The position numbers were made by a program, and so were the translations under genes. From NCBI RefSeq assembly GCF_028610625.1, contig NZ_JAQQWU010000002.1:434001-498000 (forward strand): a stretch of 64,000 bases of DNA. The letters run 5' to 3'. Numbering within the stretch: position 1 is the first letter of the stretch; each line of letters opens with the position of its first letter. Below are positions 18,350-28,182 of this stretch, piece by piece. Source of the stretch: Guptibacillus spartinae. GTDB lineage: Bacteria > Bacillota > Bacilli > Bacillales > Guptibacillaceae. A model generated the notes under the pieces. It made no database searches. It was not told where the DNA came from and was given only the letters and a program-made list of their open reading frames with translations.

Positions 18350-19330
18350 TTATTTTAAGCCAATGGTATCGGTTACAAACCTATATTGTCCGATATTTCT
18401 GTATTTTTCATAGCGGTGATTAACTAGCTCTTCTTTGGTAAGTTGTGTCAGTTCTTCAAGAGATTTAACAAGTGCAGCTTTGATTGCTTTTGACTGCTCT
18501 TCCACGTTGCGATGAGCTCCACCTCTTACTTCTGGAATAATCTCATCAATTACATTTAATTCTTTCAAATCTGGAGCTGTAATTTTCATTGTATCTGCAG
18601 CTTGTTGCGCAAGACTTGAATCCTTCCATAGAAGCGCTGCAGCACCTTCTGGTGAAATAACAGAATACCATGAATTCTCAAGCATATGCACATGATTTCC
18701 TACACCAATCGCAAGAGCTCCTCCACTTGCACCTTCACCAATAACAATACAAATAATGGGAACGGTTAATCCCGCCATTTCGATCAGGTTTCTTGCGATC
18801 GCTTCACTCTGTCCACGTTCCTCAGCCGCTTTACCGGGAAACGCCCCTTTCGTATCTAGCAGAAAGATGACCGGTCGCTGAAACTTTTCTGCTTGCTTCA
18901 TTAAGCGAAGCGCTTTTCGATATCCCTCTGGGTGCGGCATTCCAAAGTTTCTTCTAAGGTTTTCTTTTGTATCCTTACCACGCTGATGACCAATAACCGT
19001 TACAGGTTGTCCTTCAAACGTAGCAATTCCACCTACAATCGCTTCATCGTCTCCAAAAAGACGGTCGCCGTGCAGTTCTAGAAAATCTTCAAAAATTCGC
19101 TCAATATAATCTGAGGTCGTTGGTCTCTCAGGGTGCCTTGCTAATTGAACACGATTCCACGCTGTTAAATTCTCGTAGATTTCACCTTCCATTTTTGAAA
19201 GTCTTTTTTGAAGTCGTGAAACTTCATCAGAAAGGTCAACATTTTTCTCTTCCATAAAAGCATGGAGTTCCGTAATTTTATCTTCTAATTCTTGAAGCGG
19301 ACGCTCAAAATCAAGCCTCTGTCCCATCAT
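18350..19330 (-). CDS. accA: Acetyl-CoA carboxylase carboxyltransferase, alpha subunit
   Basis: 326 residues. With AccD it transfers the carboxyl group from carboxybiotin to acetyl-CoA, making malonyl-CoA for fatty-acid synthesis. The N-terminal coiled helices ([14 protein letters not shown]) and the crotonase core [27 protein letters not shown] (split here: [14 protein letters not shown] then [10 protein letters not shown]), [21 protein letters not shown] and [14 protein letters not shown] are all present. The start ATG overlaps the accD stop by four bases, which implies coupled translation of the two subunits. Confidence 0.97.
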   Translation of the reverse strand: MMGQRLDFERPLQELEDKITELHAFMEEKNVDLSDEVSRLQKRLSKMEGEIYENLTAWNRVQLARHPERPTTSDYIERIFEDFLELHGDRLFGDDEAIVGGIATFEGQPVTVIGHQRGKDTKENLRRNFGMPHPEGYRKALRLMKQAEKFQRPVIFLLDTKGAFPGKAAEERGQSEAIARNLIEMAGLTVPIICIVIGEGASGGALAIGVGNHVHMLENSWYSVISPEGAAALLWKDSSLAQQAADTMKITAPDLKELNVIDEIIPEVRGGAHRNVEEQSKAIKAALVKSLEELTQLTKEELVNHRYEKYRNIGQYRFVTDTIGLK

Positions 19331-20184
19331 TCTCCACCTCTATTTCCATGAATCATTAATACCTGACTAAGTGTCTTCTTCATATCCGCACGATGAATAA
19401 CGCGATCCAGCTGACCATGATGAAGAAGAAATTCTGCTGTTTGAAAATCTTCAGGAAGATCTTCACGAATGGTTTGTTCAATAATCCTTCGACCAGCAAA
19501 ACCAATTAATGCCTTAGGTTCAGCGAAATTAAAGTCCCCTACAGATGCAAAGCTCGCTGACACTCCTCCAGTTGTAGGGTGCGTCATAATAGAAATAAAC
19601 AAACCACCATCATCGCTAAATCGTTTAAGTGCAACGCTGGTTTTCGCCATTTGCATTAAACTTAACACGCCTTCTTGCATCCGTGCACCACCGGAGGCAG
19701 TAAAAATGATAAATGGAATTTTTTCTTTATGAGCGTGCTCAATCGCTCTCGTGATTTTTTCTCCTACTACAGACCCCATGCTTCCCATTCGAAAACGAGC
19801 ATCCATAACAGCGATGGCTGTTCGGTAACCGTCAATTGTTCCTTCACCAGTCACCACTGCTTCATTCAAAGAAGATTTCTTTTGATCCTTCTCGAGTCGT
19901 TCAACATAATCAGGGAATGAGAGCGGATTTTCTGAAATCATCTCAGCATCCAATTCTCTAAATGAACCATGATCGAGTGTATCTTTTAAACGTTCCGGCG
20001 CAGACATCTGGTGGTGGTAGCCACACTTCACACAAACTTTATGCGATTTTTCAAGTTCTTTTGTATAAATAATACTTTTACATCCCGGGCACTTTGTCAT
20101 AATGCCTTCAGGGACATCTTGTTTTATTTTATCTGAGGGAACCGTCGCATACTTTTTCTTCTTGTTGAATAAATCTTTTAACAA
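19327..20184 (-). CDS. accD: Acetyl-CoA carboxylase carboxyltransferase, beta subunit
   Basis: 285 residues. The four-cysteine zinc ribbon is at Cys32, Cys35, Cys51 and Cys54 (CPGC and CVKC). The crotonase core includes [37 protein letters not shown] and [16 protein letters not shown]. The start is TTG at 20184 behind AAGGGATGG. The gene stands 31 bases after a GntR-family regulator gene and overlaps accA, so regulator, beta and alpha subunit probably share a transcript. The zinc ribbon is also known to bind acc mRNA in E. coli. Confidence 0.97.
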   Translation of the reverse strand: MLKDLFNKKKKYATVPSDKIKQDVPEGIMTKCPGCKSIIYTKELEKSHKVCVKCGYHHQMSAPERLKDTLDHGSFRELDAEMISENPLSFPDYVERLEKDQKKSSLNEAVVTGEGTIDGYRTAIAVMDARFRMGSMGSVVGEKITRAIEHAHKEKIPFIIFTASGGARMQEGVLSLMQMAKTSVALKRFSDDGGLFISIMTHPTTGGVSASFASVGDFNFAEPKALIGFAGRRIIEQTIREDLPEDFQTAEFLLHHGQLDRVIHRADMKKTLSQVLMIHGNRGGE

Positions 20185-20215
20185 AGTTGACCATCCCTTT
20201 CGCTTCTCCTAATGG

Positions 20216-20863
20216 CTATTCTTCCGTTTTTTTCATTTCATACTGATCTAAAAGATTAATCGCCGCTTCCTGGTTTCGAGAAGCAAGCGCATCAATCATC
20301 GCTTCATAATAATAAGTGGGGCGAAACGTCAACTGATGCCAAATCGTTTGGTGGTAATCTGCAAGCTCAGCCCATAAGCGCATGAGCAAATGATTACCAG
20401 AGGATGAAACAATGACTCGGAAGAATGCTGTATCAAACTCAGTCGATAAAATATCTCGATCTGAGGAGTTGTCCTTATGATCCATCATAGTTCTTAAACG
20501 AAAAATATATTCGTCTGATATTCGCTCACAAGCTACTCGTAAAATATCTTTCTCAATTAACTTCCTTGTTTCCAACAAATCCGCTTTCGACTTCGTATCT
20601 TTTAGAATAAAAGAGGCAATCACTTCAACAAGTCGATGATCTCTAGCATTAGCAATAAAAGTTCCTTCTCCGCGACGCGTTTCAATAAGACCAAGCATTT
20701 CCATTGATCGTAATGCTTCCCGTACAGAAGATCTTCCGGCATTTAAGCGCTCAGAAAGCTCCCTTTCCGAAGGGAGCTTATCACCGGTTTGTAAACCGTC
20801 ATTATAGATAATCGCTTTTATCTTCTGAAGTATATTCTGATAGACTTTCCCCTGGGTTGTCAT
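20216..20863 (-). CDS. GntR/FCD (FadR-type) transcriptional regulator
   Basis: 215 residues. The N-terminal GntR winged helix (about 1-72) has LPSERELSERLNAGRSSVREALRSMEMLGLIETRRGEGTFI in two contiguous parts (LPSERELSERLNAGRSS, VREALRSMEMLGLIET). The FCD ligand domain (about 80-210) follows with LLETRKLIEKDIL. Members sense carboxylates such as acyl-CoA, lactate, malate or gluconate. Neighbours are malic enzyme upstream and accDA downstream, and a TGGTCAGACCA palindrome sits at the malic enzyme promoter, so control of malate and malonyl-CoA flux is a fair inference. It is not in the B. subtilis segment that I recall. Confidence 0.85.
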   Translation of the reverse strand: MTTQGKVYQNILQKIKAIIYNDGLQTGDKLPSERELSERLNAGRSSVREALRSMEMLGLIETRRGEGTFIANARDHRLVEVIASFILKDTKSKADLLETRKLIEKDILRVACERISDEYIFRLRTMMDHKDNSSDRDILSTEFDTAFFRVIVSSSGNHLLMRLWAELADYHQTIWHQLTFRPTYYYEAMIDALASRNQEAAINLLDQYEMKKTEE

Positions 20864-20998
20864 TCGAAATCAACACCCTTTCTTGGCAAAAGCATATGAA
20901 GGTTAGCGTATTTGGAAAATTCATCGGTCATTCTCGAAATCTCTTTTGAGTTCTGCTTTCGAACAGCATATAAATTGTTCTCCATCACTACATTCCAA

Positions 20999-21030
20999 GA
21001 AAAAAGTGAGAAAGTCAAGTTCTTCCCCAC
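20999..21030 (-). terminator. Intrinsic terminator after malic enzyme
   Basis: On the minus strand GTGGGGAAG pairs with CTTTCTCAC (9 bp, two G-U pairs), followed by six T. It lies directly past the ytsJ stop, so the GntR gene may need its own promoter or read-through. Confidence 0.7.
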
Positions 21031-22275
21031 TTACTCGTTATCTGCTTCAATGATCGCAAGAGAACGCGTCTTATCTTTAACAGCTTCAGGGTCGACATTT
21101 ATACGGGCTACGCCAGTTTCCATAGCAGCTTTTGCTACGCTTGCCGCCACAGCTGGCGCTACACGAGGATCAAACGGTGCAGGGATCACATAGTCTGCAT
21201 TGAGAGCTTCCTCAGCAACTAATTCTGCAATGGCTTGTACAGCTGCTACTTTCATGTCTTCATTAATATGAGTAGCTCGAACATCAAGAGCCCCTCTAAA
21301 GATGCCAGGGAAGGCAAGTACATTATTAATTTGATTTGGGAAATCTGAACGGCCTGTACCAATCACTCTAGCTCCTGCTTCTCTCGCTTCGTCAGGCATG
21401 ATCTCAGGATTAGGATTAGCCATAGCAAAAATGATAGGATCCTCATTCATTGACTCCACCATTTCTTTTGTAAGGGCGCCTTCAACCGAAACCCCAATGA
21501 AGACATCCGTGTTCACAATAACTTCTTTTAGCGAACCTTCTGCCTTATCACGGTTCGTATATTTGGCTACTTCCGCTTTTACATCATTCATTCCATAAGA
21601 ACGACCTTCGTAAATCGCTCCCTTTGAATCGCACATGATAATATCCTTTACCCCAAAACGATTCAAAAGTTTGATGATCGCAATACCAGCTGCTCCTGCT
21701 CCATTAATCACAACTTTAATTTCACTCATCTTCTTGCCTGATAGTTTCAGAGCATTCACAAGTCCCGCTACTGTTACAATCGCTGTACCATGTTGATCAT
21801 CATGGAAAATTGGGATGTTTGTTTCCTTTTTCAATCTCTCTTCGATAACAAAGCAATTTGGAGCTGCGATGTCTTCAAGATTAATGCCACCAAAGGTAGG
21901 CTCCATTAACTTAACAGTTTGCACGATTTGATCGACATCCGTTGTGTTTAAACAAATTGGAAATGCATCAACTCCGGCAAAACTTTTGAAAAGGACAGCT
22001 TTTCCTTCCATAACCGGAAGGGCAGCTTCAGGTCCAATGTTTCCAAGCCCAAGTACCGCAGTCCCATCTGATACAACCGCTACCATGTTACCTTTCATCG
22101 TATATTCATAAACTTTATTCTTATCATCATAAATTTCTTTACATGGCTCTGCTACTCCAGGTGAATAAGCTAGACTTAGATCCGTCGCATTTCGAACCGG
22201 TACTTTTGATTTGGATTCTAACTTTCCTTGCCTCACTCTGTGAATATGTAGAGCTTCTTCTCTTGTAATGGACAA
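21031..22275 (-). CDS. ytsJ: NAD(P)-dependent malic enzyme
   Basis: 414 residues; decarboxylates malate to pyruvate with reduction of NAD(P). [12 protein letters not shown] near 32, [20 protein letters not shown] near 70, [14 protein letters not shown] near 96, [11 protein letters not shown] near 155 and the Rossmann motif [11 protein letters not shown] near 189 match the short bacterial malic enzymes. YtsJ is the major NADP-linked malic enzyme of B. subtilis. The start is TTG at 22275 behind AAGGAGAG; a nearby ATG is out of frame. A good promoter and a 15-bp palindrome lie upstream. Confidence 0.95.
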   Translation of the reverse strand: MSITREEALHIHRVRQGKLESKSKVPVRNATDLSLAYSPGVAEPCKEIYDDKNKVYEYTMKGNMVAVVSDGTAVLGLGNIGPEAALPVMEGKAVLFKSFAGVDAFPICLNTTDVDQIVQTVKLMEPTFGGINLEDIAAPNCFVIEERLKKETNIPIFHDDQHGTAIVTVAGLVNALKLSGKKMSEIKVVINGAGAAGIAIIKLLNRFGVKDIIMCDSKGAIYEGRSYGMNDVKAEVAKYTNRDKAEGSLKEVIVNTDVFIGVSVEGALTKEMVESMNEDPIIFAMANPNPEIMPDEAREAGARVIGTGRSDFPNQINNVLAFPGIFRGALDVRATHINEDMKVAAVQAIAELVAEEALNADYVIPAPFDPRVAPAVAASVAKAAMETGVARINVDPEAVKDKTRSLAIIEADNE

Positions 22276-22340
22276 TCATTCCACTCTCCTTTTTTCAGAA
22301 GCATTAGACTATATTTAAAATTCCCCTAGTACATTTGGGC

Positions 22341-22355
22341 AGTGGTCAGACCACT
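22341..22355. promoter_or_regulatory. FadR/GntR-type operator at ytsJ
   Basis: AGTGGTCAGACCACT is a perfect 15-bp palindrome about the central base. Its core TGGTC-A-GACCA is the form recognised by FadR-type GntR proteins. It lies about 5-19 bases past the predicted transcription start of ytsJ, and a GntR/FCD gene is the next gene downstream. Confidence 0.72.
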
Positions 22356-22366
22356 CTATTTTCACC

Positions 22367-22394
22367 ATTATAACAAATCACCATTTGCTGTAAA
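22367..22394 (-). promoter_or_regulatory. SigA promoter of ytsJ
   Basis: On the minus strand TTTACA (22389-22394), 16 bases, then a perfect TATAAT (22367-22372). It lies between the dnaE stop and the ytsJ start. Confidence 0.75.
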
Positions 22395-22402
22395 GATTTT
22401 CA

Positions 22403-25400
22403 TCACGGCTTTTTCACCACGTTGCGCCCACCAAGCAGTTTTTTCAACGCATTAACACAGTCAGAATCAGGGTTTACTAGCCATTCATCGCCTAACTTCA
22501 CCGTTCTTTCTGTTTTACTATAATAAATAACAACCTCGGTATTTCCCGTGTGTTGAAGAAGCACTTCCTTCACCTTACTTAATATGCTTTCGTGATGAGG
22601 CTCTATTTTAAGAAATAACGTTTGCTTTGGTTTCTTTGGCTTAATATCTGCTAACTTCATGACTCTCGATAGTATGATATTCGTTTGGTCATTTCGTTTT
22701 TGACCAACGCCATCAATATATAAGAATTGTCCTTTGCTCAACAAACTCTCCATCTTCTCCCAAACATCAGGAAAAGCTACTCCTTCCATTTCACCTGTTT
22801 CATCGCCAAGCGTAAGAAATGCCATCATTTGACCTTTCTTAGTTCGAATACTTCTAACCTTTAATACTTCCACAGCCAATCTAAGTGGCGCACGATCCTC
22901 AGCTGTAACCGCATCCTTCGTAACGTCCCTAACATACCCGTTTAACTTTTCTAAATAAGGTTCAAGTGGATGAGCTGTTAAGTAAAAACCAATCGCTTCT
23001 TTTTCAAAATCAAGCATTTCTTTTTCATCAAACGGCGGCACGGATTCGTAAGCTGGTTCCGTTTCTCCGTCTTGGAAAAAGCCTTCCTGACCACTTTGTT
23101 CAGATCCGTAATTCATAGCACCTTCTAAAGAGGCAAGCATCGAAGAACGACTTACACCAAATTCATCCATAGCACCAGCGAAGATCATTGATTCAAGTGC
23201 ACGTTTGTTTACTACTTTCAGCGAAACTCTAGCACATAAATCAAATAGGCTTTTGTATGAATGCGTTCTTTTTTGCACGATCTCCTCAATGGCATTCTTT
23301 CCCACATTTTTTATAGGGAGAAGCCCAAATCGAACGGTATCTTTTTCCACAGTAAACATTTCCTGACTATGATTAATTGAAGGAGGCTGAATCTTCATAC
23401 CCTTTTGCCTTGCTTCAGCTAAATACATCGCCAGTCGATCCTGGTTTCCAATTGCTGAATTTAGAAGACTCGAAAAGAAATAGCGCGAATAATTTGCTTT
23501 TAAATAGGCGAGTTGATAAGCAATGACACTATAGGCAACCGCATGGCTTCGGTTGAAGCCATAATCCGCAAACCGAACAATATACTCATACACTTTAAGA
23601 GCTGTATCTTGCGGATAACCATTCTCCAAGCATCCCTGAACAAAGTGCTCTCTTTCCGCTTCAAGAACCTCGCGCTTTTTTTTAGATACGGCTCTTCTCA
23701 ATAAATCCGCCTCTCCTAAAGAAAATCCAGCCAACTTTGAAGCGATTTGCATAATTTGTTCTTGATAGACAATAACCCCATACGTAGATTTTAAAATAGG
23801 TTCAAGATCGGAATGAAGATACTCTATTTTTCTTTCATTATGTTTACCTGAAATGAAGAGAGGGATGTTTTCCATTGGACCTGGTCGATAAAGTGCATTA
23901 ACAGCGACAATATCCTCAAACTCCGTCGGCTTTAACCTTCTAAGGACTTGACGCATACCGTCAGATTCAAGCTGAAACACCCCAGTCGTATCTGCTTTTT
24001 GTAGAAGCGAAAAGGTAGCTTGATCATTCATTGAGAAGTTCGAAAGAGAGGGCCGTTCACCTGTTTCGCCTTCAATGTCATTTAATATTCCTTCAATAAG
24101 AGTTAAATTACGAAGCCCAAGAAAATCCATTTTCAATAGACCAATCTCTTCTAAATCATTCATAGGAAATTGGGTTAGATTAATGTGATGACCACCAAGT
24201 AAAGGAACATGACGCGTAAGAGGCTCAGCTGAGATCACCACGCCAGCAGCATGGGTAGATGTATGACGTGGAAGCCCCTCAATTGTACTTGCAATCTCAA
24301 AAACACGTTGCCCGTCTTCAGATGAAGTAATGAGATCTTTAAGCGCCTTAGACTCCGCTTTTGCCTGCTTTAATGTCATGCCTGGTCTAGATGGAATGGC
24401 TTTTGACATGGCATCAAGAAGCTTGTTATCTACCTCCAATACTCGTCCTACGTCACGTATGGCAGCTTTTGCTGCTAGTGTACCGAAAGTAACGATTTGT
24501 GCGACATGATCATGACCATATTTGTCGTGCACATAGTCAATTACTTCATCTCTTCGAACGTCTGGAAAATCAATATCTATATCAGGCATGGTGACACGCT
24601 CGGGATTCAAAAACCTCTCAAATAAAAGATTATGTTCAATAGGGTCCACATCAGTAATATGCAATAAATAAGCAACGAGAGACCCTGCTGCAGAACCTCT
24701 CCCTGGCCCAGTAATCATGTGATGTTCATGGGCATATTTCATAAAATCCCAGACAATTAGAAAATAGTCATTAAATCCCATGTCGTTAATAACAGAAAGT
24801 TCATAATTTAATCGCTTTGTTAAACGTTCATCCTGATTCAGATAGCGCTCATTTAGGTTGTGGAAACAAATTTGTTGTAAATACTCAAATGCACTGAACT
24901 CATCTGGTACCGGATATCGGGGTAAGTGTGTTTGATCAAAGTTTAATTTCACTGAGCATTTAGCAGCAATTTCAAAGGTATTGGCAAGAGCAGTTTCATA
25001 ACCCTTAAATCGACTCGTCATTTCGTCTTGCGATGTTAAATAGTACTCATGGTTAGGCAGTGCGACATGAGCTTTGTCCTCAAATCGTTGCCCAGTGTCT
25101 ATACACCTCAAGCAATCATGGGCTACTCCATCTTCTCTGTTAATATAGTGAGCTGCATTCGTGATCGTTAATGGGAGATTTGCCTTTTTCGCAAATGCAG
25201 AAAGCAACAAGTTTAGCTGCCTTTCTTCACGCAGGGAATGATCCTGCATTTCAAGGTAGAACCCTTCCTTAAATACGCGGTGAAACTCCATCGCCATTTC
25301 AAACGCGGTCGTTTCTTCACCATGTAAAAGCTCTCGCCCTATTTTGCTAGAAAGAGAACCAGAAAGAGCGATTACACCGTTTGCGTTCTCATATAAGTCT

Positions 25401-25750
25401 TCTTTTTCTATGTAAGAAACATTTCCCGATGCACATTGCATATGTGTACTAATTTTCAATAAATTTTCGTAACCTTCTTGATTTACCGCAAGCAACACAA
25501 GGTTATCAAATTGATCGCGTGTTTGAAGAAAAGCGCGATTGCCCACTCGGACATCAAGACCAATAATCGGTTTAATCCCTTTTGCTATGCACGCCTTGTA
25601 GAAAGGGATTGTGCCAAACATTGTTCCTTTATCAGTCAGAGCAAGCGAGGAATACCCTTTTTGCTTTGCTGATTCAACGAGTGAATCAATCTGACTTGGA
25701 CTGTCTAGAAGACTGTATTCACTGTAAACACGAAGATGCACAAATTCCAT
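22403..25750 (-). CDS. dnaE: DNA polymerase III alpha subunit DnaE
   Basis: A 1115-residue replicative polymerase, in Bacillus the enzyme that extends primers before PolC takes over. The PHP domain (FVHLRVYSEYSLLDSPSQID, split as FVHLRVYSEYS and LLDSPSQID) opens the protein; PDIDIDFPD near 385 carries the catalytic aspartates; GPGRGSAAGSLVAYLL, SRPGMTLKQA and FADYGFNRSHAVAYS are standard; a C-terminal OB-fold starts near 960. I placed the start at ATG 25750 because a TTGTTT-17-TATAAT promoter covers the upstream in-frame extension. It is divergent from ytrH. Confidence 0.95.
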   Translation of the reverse strand: MEFVHLRVYSEYSLLDSPSQIDSLVESAKQKGYSSLALTDKGTMFGTIPFYKACIAKGIKPIIGLDVRVGNRAFLQTRDQFDNLVLLAVNQEGYENLLKISTHMQCASGNVSYIEKEDLYENANGVIALSGSLSSKIGRELLHGEETTAFEMAMEFHRVFKEGFYLEMQDHSLREERQLNLLLSAFAKKANLPLTITNAAHYINREDGVAHDCLRCIDTGQRFEDKAHVALPNHEYYLTSQDEMTSRFKGYETALANTFEIAAKCSVKLNFDQTHLPRYPVPDEFSAFEYLQQICFHNLNERYLNQDERLTKRLNYELSVINDMGFNDYFLIVWDFMKYAHEHHMITGPGRGSAAGSLVAYLLHITDVDPIEHNLLFERFLNPERVTMPDIDIDFPDVRRDEVIDYVHDKYGHDHVAQIVTFGTLAAKAAIRDVGRVLEVDNKLLDAMSKAIPSRPGMTLKQAKAESKALKDLITSSEDGQRVFEIASTIEGLPRHTSTHAAGVVISAEPLTRHVPLLGGHHINLTQFPMNDLEEIGLLKMDFLGLRNLTLIEGILNDIEGETGERPSLSNFSMNDQATFSLLQKADTTGVFQLESDGMRQVLRRLKPTEFEDIVAVNALYRPGPMENIPLFISGKHNERKIEYLHSDLEPILKSTYGVIVYQEQIMQIASKLAGFSLGEADLLRRAVSKKKREVLEAEREHFVQGCLENGYPQDTALKVYEYIVRFADYGFNRSHAVAYSVIAYQLAYLKANYSRYFFSSLLNSAIGNQDRLAMYLAEARQKGMKIQPPSINHSQEMFTVEKDTVRFGLLPIKNVGKNAIEEIVQKRTHSYKSLFDLCARVSLKVVNKRALESMIFAGAMDEFGVSRSSMLASLEGAMNYGSEQSGQEGFFQDGETEPAYESVPPFDEKEMLDFEKEAIGFYLTAHPLEPYLEKLNGYVRDVTKDAVTAEDRAPLRLAVEVLKVRSIRTKKGQMMAFLTLGDETGEMEGVAFPDVWEKMESLLSKGQFLYIDGVGQKRNDQTNIILSRVMKLADIKPKKPKQTLFLKIEPHHESILSKVKEVLLQHTGNTEVVIYYSKTERTVKLGDEWLVNPDSDCVNALKKLLGGRNVVKKP

Positions 25751-25784
25751 AACTAATCCCACTCTCAATTTGCTGTTACTTTCT

Positions 25785-25813
25785 ATTATAGATACTTCAA
25801 GCTTCTCAAACAA
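25785..25813 (-). promoter_or_regulatory. SigA promoter of dnaE
   Basis: On the minus strand TTGTTT (25808-25813), 17 bases, TATAAT (25785-25790). It gives a leader of about 30 bases before the ATG at 25750 and rules out the longer in-frame TTG start. Confidence 0.7.
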
Positions 25814-25955
25814 ACATTATCAAGCATAACATTCTCTCCTATTTGCATAGGCTGTACTAAAAGACTTCCCTATTTCTGAAACGTCACTGCAATTCCTTCG
25901 ATTTTTCGATAAAGATATAAGCGTTTAAGAAATTGATACGAAAGAAGGAATCAAA

Positions 25956-26291
25956 ATGGAGAGAGTAACACTTGTCACCTTAATTATTGCTTTTTTTGTA
26001 GCCTTTGGCGTAATTGTCGGGGGGTCTCTTATTGGAGGGATCGGAGCTTTCCTCTCCGGCGAACCTCCATTACACTGGATATTTATTGTGGCACAGCGAT
26101 TAAAAATCTGGGCGATCGCTGCAGCGATCGGTGGGACATTCGATACAATTAATAATATGGAAAGGAGCTTTCTAAGCGGTTCACCAGACGAAATCATGCG
26201 ACAATTCCTATGGATTTTCTGTGCTCTAGGTGGGGCTCAAGCTGGCATGGAAATCATTAACTGGCTAACCCAGGAGCGTTCATCGTTATGA
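25956..26291 (+). CDS. ytrH: Sporulation membrane protein YtrH
   Basis: 111 residues with an N-terminal helix (about 5-33, Gly-rich), a second at about 45-62 and a third at about 84-104. YtrH is a mother-cell (SigE-dependent in B. subtilis) sporulation membrane protein needed for efficient spore formation; its mechanism is unknown. Position between dnaE and ytrI and overall length support the call. The ATG follows AAGAAGGAATCAAA. It overlaps ytrI by four bases (ATGA). I could not find a convincing SigE promoter by eye. Confidence 0.86.
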   Translation: MERVTLVTLIIAFFVAFGVIVGGSLIGGIGAFLSGEPPLHWIFIVAQRLKIWAIAAAIGGTFDTINNMERSFLSGSPDEIMRQFLWIFCALGGAQAGMEIINWLTQERSSL

Positions 26292-26794
26292 GAGTCCCCC
26301 CTCTTTATGCTCGAAAAGGCTGGCAGCGATTTCTTGCTGGTCTTTCGGTAGGAGTAATTTTTGGATGGCTTTTCTTTCTTATGCTCTTTGGCATTATGTA
26401 CGAAAAACAAATTACTACACTTAAAGAGCAGAAAATCGAAATTTCTGATTTGAAAATGCAAAATCAAACGTTACTTGACGATAAAGAAAATTCCAATAAT
26501 ACCGAGATCGAGAAAACACTTCTTGTCAAAAACATTGAGGTTACGTTTGAGAAAGATAAGGAATTACCACTTAATTCTTTAACTCGTCATGAGCTAAAAA
26601 AGGAAATTCAAAGTGAATTAAACGACCTTCTTAATAAAGATCTTGGAGCGATATCCCGTACAAGAAGCTTTATCATTTCCGCTCTAGAAAATAAAACCTT
26701 ACTAATTGATGACGTGAAATATGGATTTGAAGTAAAGCAATTCATCCTTTGGACAACAGTTGAAGTGGAGCTTGCAATTAAGCTCGTCCAGTAG
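26288..26794 (+). CDS. ytrI: Sporulation membrane protein YtrI
   Basis: 168 residues with one transmembrane helix (about 16-38, LSVGVIFGWLFFLMLFGIMY), then a short coiled-coil stretch (KEQKIEISDLKMQNQTLLDD, about 44-63) and an alpha/beta C-terminal domain. It matches YtrI of B. subtilis in length and location and is translated from a start overlapping the ytrH stop. With YtrH it is part of the mother-cell sporulation programme; the biochemical role is not known. Confidence 0.85.
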   Translation: MRVPPLYARKGWQRFLAGLSVGVIFGWLFFLMLFGIMYEKQITTLKEQKIEISDLKMQNQTLLDDKENSNNTEIEKTLLVKNIEVTFEKDKELPLNSLTRHELKKEIQSELNDLLNKDLGAISRTRSFIISALENKTLLIDDVKYGFEVKQFILWTTVEVELAIKLVQ

Positions 26795-26890
26795 CGAAAA
26801 TAAATCTATTTTGTGACCTTTTGTCAGACAAGTCGCAATTTTCATTGCGGTAGTATATGATAAAAATATAGAAAACTAGGAGGTGGCGCG

Positions 26891-27082
26891 ATGGTTATTG
26901 ATCGCAAACAAATCGCGAGATCAAAAATCGCTGATTTAATGAATGGCCGATCCGCTTACGCAGAGTCCCACGAAATGACTGCTCTGATTAAGAAGGAATT
27001 GCAATCTCTTAACATCGACGTACACGAAGACGTGACAAGCTTTGGTTCATGGTTTATACCCAAAACACAGGAACAAGGGTAA
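26891..27082 (+). CDS. Small conserved hypothetical protein between ytrI and nrnA
   Basis: 63 residues, soluble, mixed charge, with no membrane helix or cysteine (begins MVIDRKQIARSKIADLMNGR, ends WFIPKTQEQG). I recognise no domain. It is likely real: a strong AGGAGGTGGCG site lies 6 bases before the ATG and an intrinsic terminator follows the stop within 10 bases. A small gene of this size is known at the same place in other Bacillus genomes, but I cannot assign a name safely. Confidence 0.7.
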   Translation: MVIDRKQIARSKIADLMNGRSAYAESHEMTALIKKELQSLNIDVHEDVTSFGSWFIPKTQEQG

Positions 27083-27088
27083 ACAAAG

Positions 27089-27129
27089 AAGACCGGAAAT
27101 CTCTTATTAAAGAAGATCCCGGTCTTTTT
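27089..27129 (+). terminator. Terminator between the 63-aa gene and nrnA
   Basis: AAGACCGG (27089-27096) pairs with CCGGTCTT (27119-27126), with partial inner pairing, then TTTTTG. On the plus strand it ends the small gene; the opposite strand can serve nrnA less well. Confidence 0.8.
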
Positions 27130-27138
27130 GTTTGGATT

Positions 27139-28074
27139 TTATTCGCTACACACTTTTTCTAGCTCAGCAAGAACCTCATCTGCTTCTTCCCAAGAATAAA
27201 CGGTAGCCCCTGCAGCCATCGGATGACCACCGCCATTGAACTGAGCGGCGATCTGATTCACAATTGGCCCTTTCGAACGGAGACGTACACGAATTTGGTC
27301 TGCTTCTTCAATAAAGAATACCCATGCTTTCAAACCCGCTACATTTGAGAATGTATTCACAAGCTGAGATGCTTCACTAGCGGTTACTCCGTAAGAAGCG
27401 ACTGTTTCTTTTGTAATCTTCATCCAGCCTGCACCTGTTTCTGATGTTTCAAAATGTTGCAGTACATAGCCATTTAAACGAGCGATGTGCTGCTCTGTCT
27501 TATATAACTCTTTATATAAAGAGCCTGTATCGATACCAAACTTTAAAAGCTCCCCAGCATACATAAAGGTACGTTGCGTTGTATTAGAAAACATAAATCG
27601 CCCTGTATCTCCTACAATTCCCGCATACAGAAGAAATGCACCTTTTTCAGAAAGCTCGTATCCTCTTTCCCTTGCTGTAAGATACAAATCAACAATCATT
27701 TCACTTACAGAACTTGAAGACGTATCGACCCATAGAAGATCACCATAAGGATCTTCGTTTGGATGATGATCAATTTTTATAAGAAACTTGCCATTTCGAT
27801 AGCGCTCATCACTTACGCGTGGTTGATTGGCTGTATCACAGACAATTACTAGCGCGTTTTCATACGTCTCGTCCGAGATCTTGTCCATGCGATTTAAAAA
27901 GGTTAGTGACGGCTCTTCTTCTCCTACAGTAAATACGGTTTTCCTAGGAAAAGTCGTACGAATAAGCTCAGCAAGTCCCCCCTGCGATCCGAGCGCATCT
28001 GGATCTGGTCGAACGTGTCGATGAATAATGATCGTTTCATATTGTTCGATCACTTCTAATATTTTCTCTTTCAT
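27139..28074 (-). CDS. nrnA: Oligoribonuclease / pAp phosphatase NrnA (DHH-DHHA1)
   Basis: 311 residues; degrades 2-5 nt RNA fragments and dephosphorylates pAp in Bacillus. The DHH domain has RPDPDALGS (Asp24 and Asp26), CDTANQPR (Asp80) and KIDHHPNED (Asp102-His103-His104), all metal ligands. The DHHA1 domain ends with FNGGGHPMAAGATV, the substrate-binding Gly-His motif. The position between ytrI and ytpI is the same as in B. subtilis. The start follows GAAAGGAGAAGCTTT. Confidence 0.95.
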   Translation of the reverse strand: MKEKILEVIEQYETIIIHRHVRPDPDALGSQGGLAELIRTTFPRKTVFTVGEEEPSLTFLNRMDKISDETYENALVIVCDTANQPRVSDERYRNGKFLIKIDHHPNEDPYGDLLWVDTSSSSVSEMIVDLYLTARERGYELSEKGAFLLYAGIVGDTGRFMFSNTTQRTFMYAGELLKFGIDTGSLYKELYKTEQHIARLNGYVLQHFETSETGAGWMKITKETVASYGVTASEASQLVNTFSNVAGLKAWVFFIEEADQIRVRLRSKGPIVNQIAAQFNGGGHPMAAGATVYSWEEADEVLAELEKVCSE

Positions 28075-28182
28075 AAAGCTTCTCCTTTCAGCTGCATTCC
28101 CAATTGTTATTGTTCTGACATAGATTTTCAGGATTATCTTCTATACAATAGAAAAGAACCCTGAATATGGAGGAAAGCTGCT

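Noticed and set aside
25751-25813. 21-residue upstream extension of dnaE from a TTG
   Set aside because: A TTGTTT-17-TATAAT promoter occupies this stretch, and the family begins near MEFVHLRVYSEYS.
25850-25955. SigE promoter for ytrH
   Set aside because: Candidates such as GATATA...GATACGAA would start transcription inside the ribosome site; not convincing.
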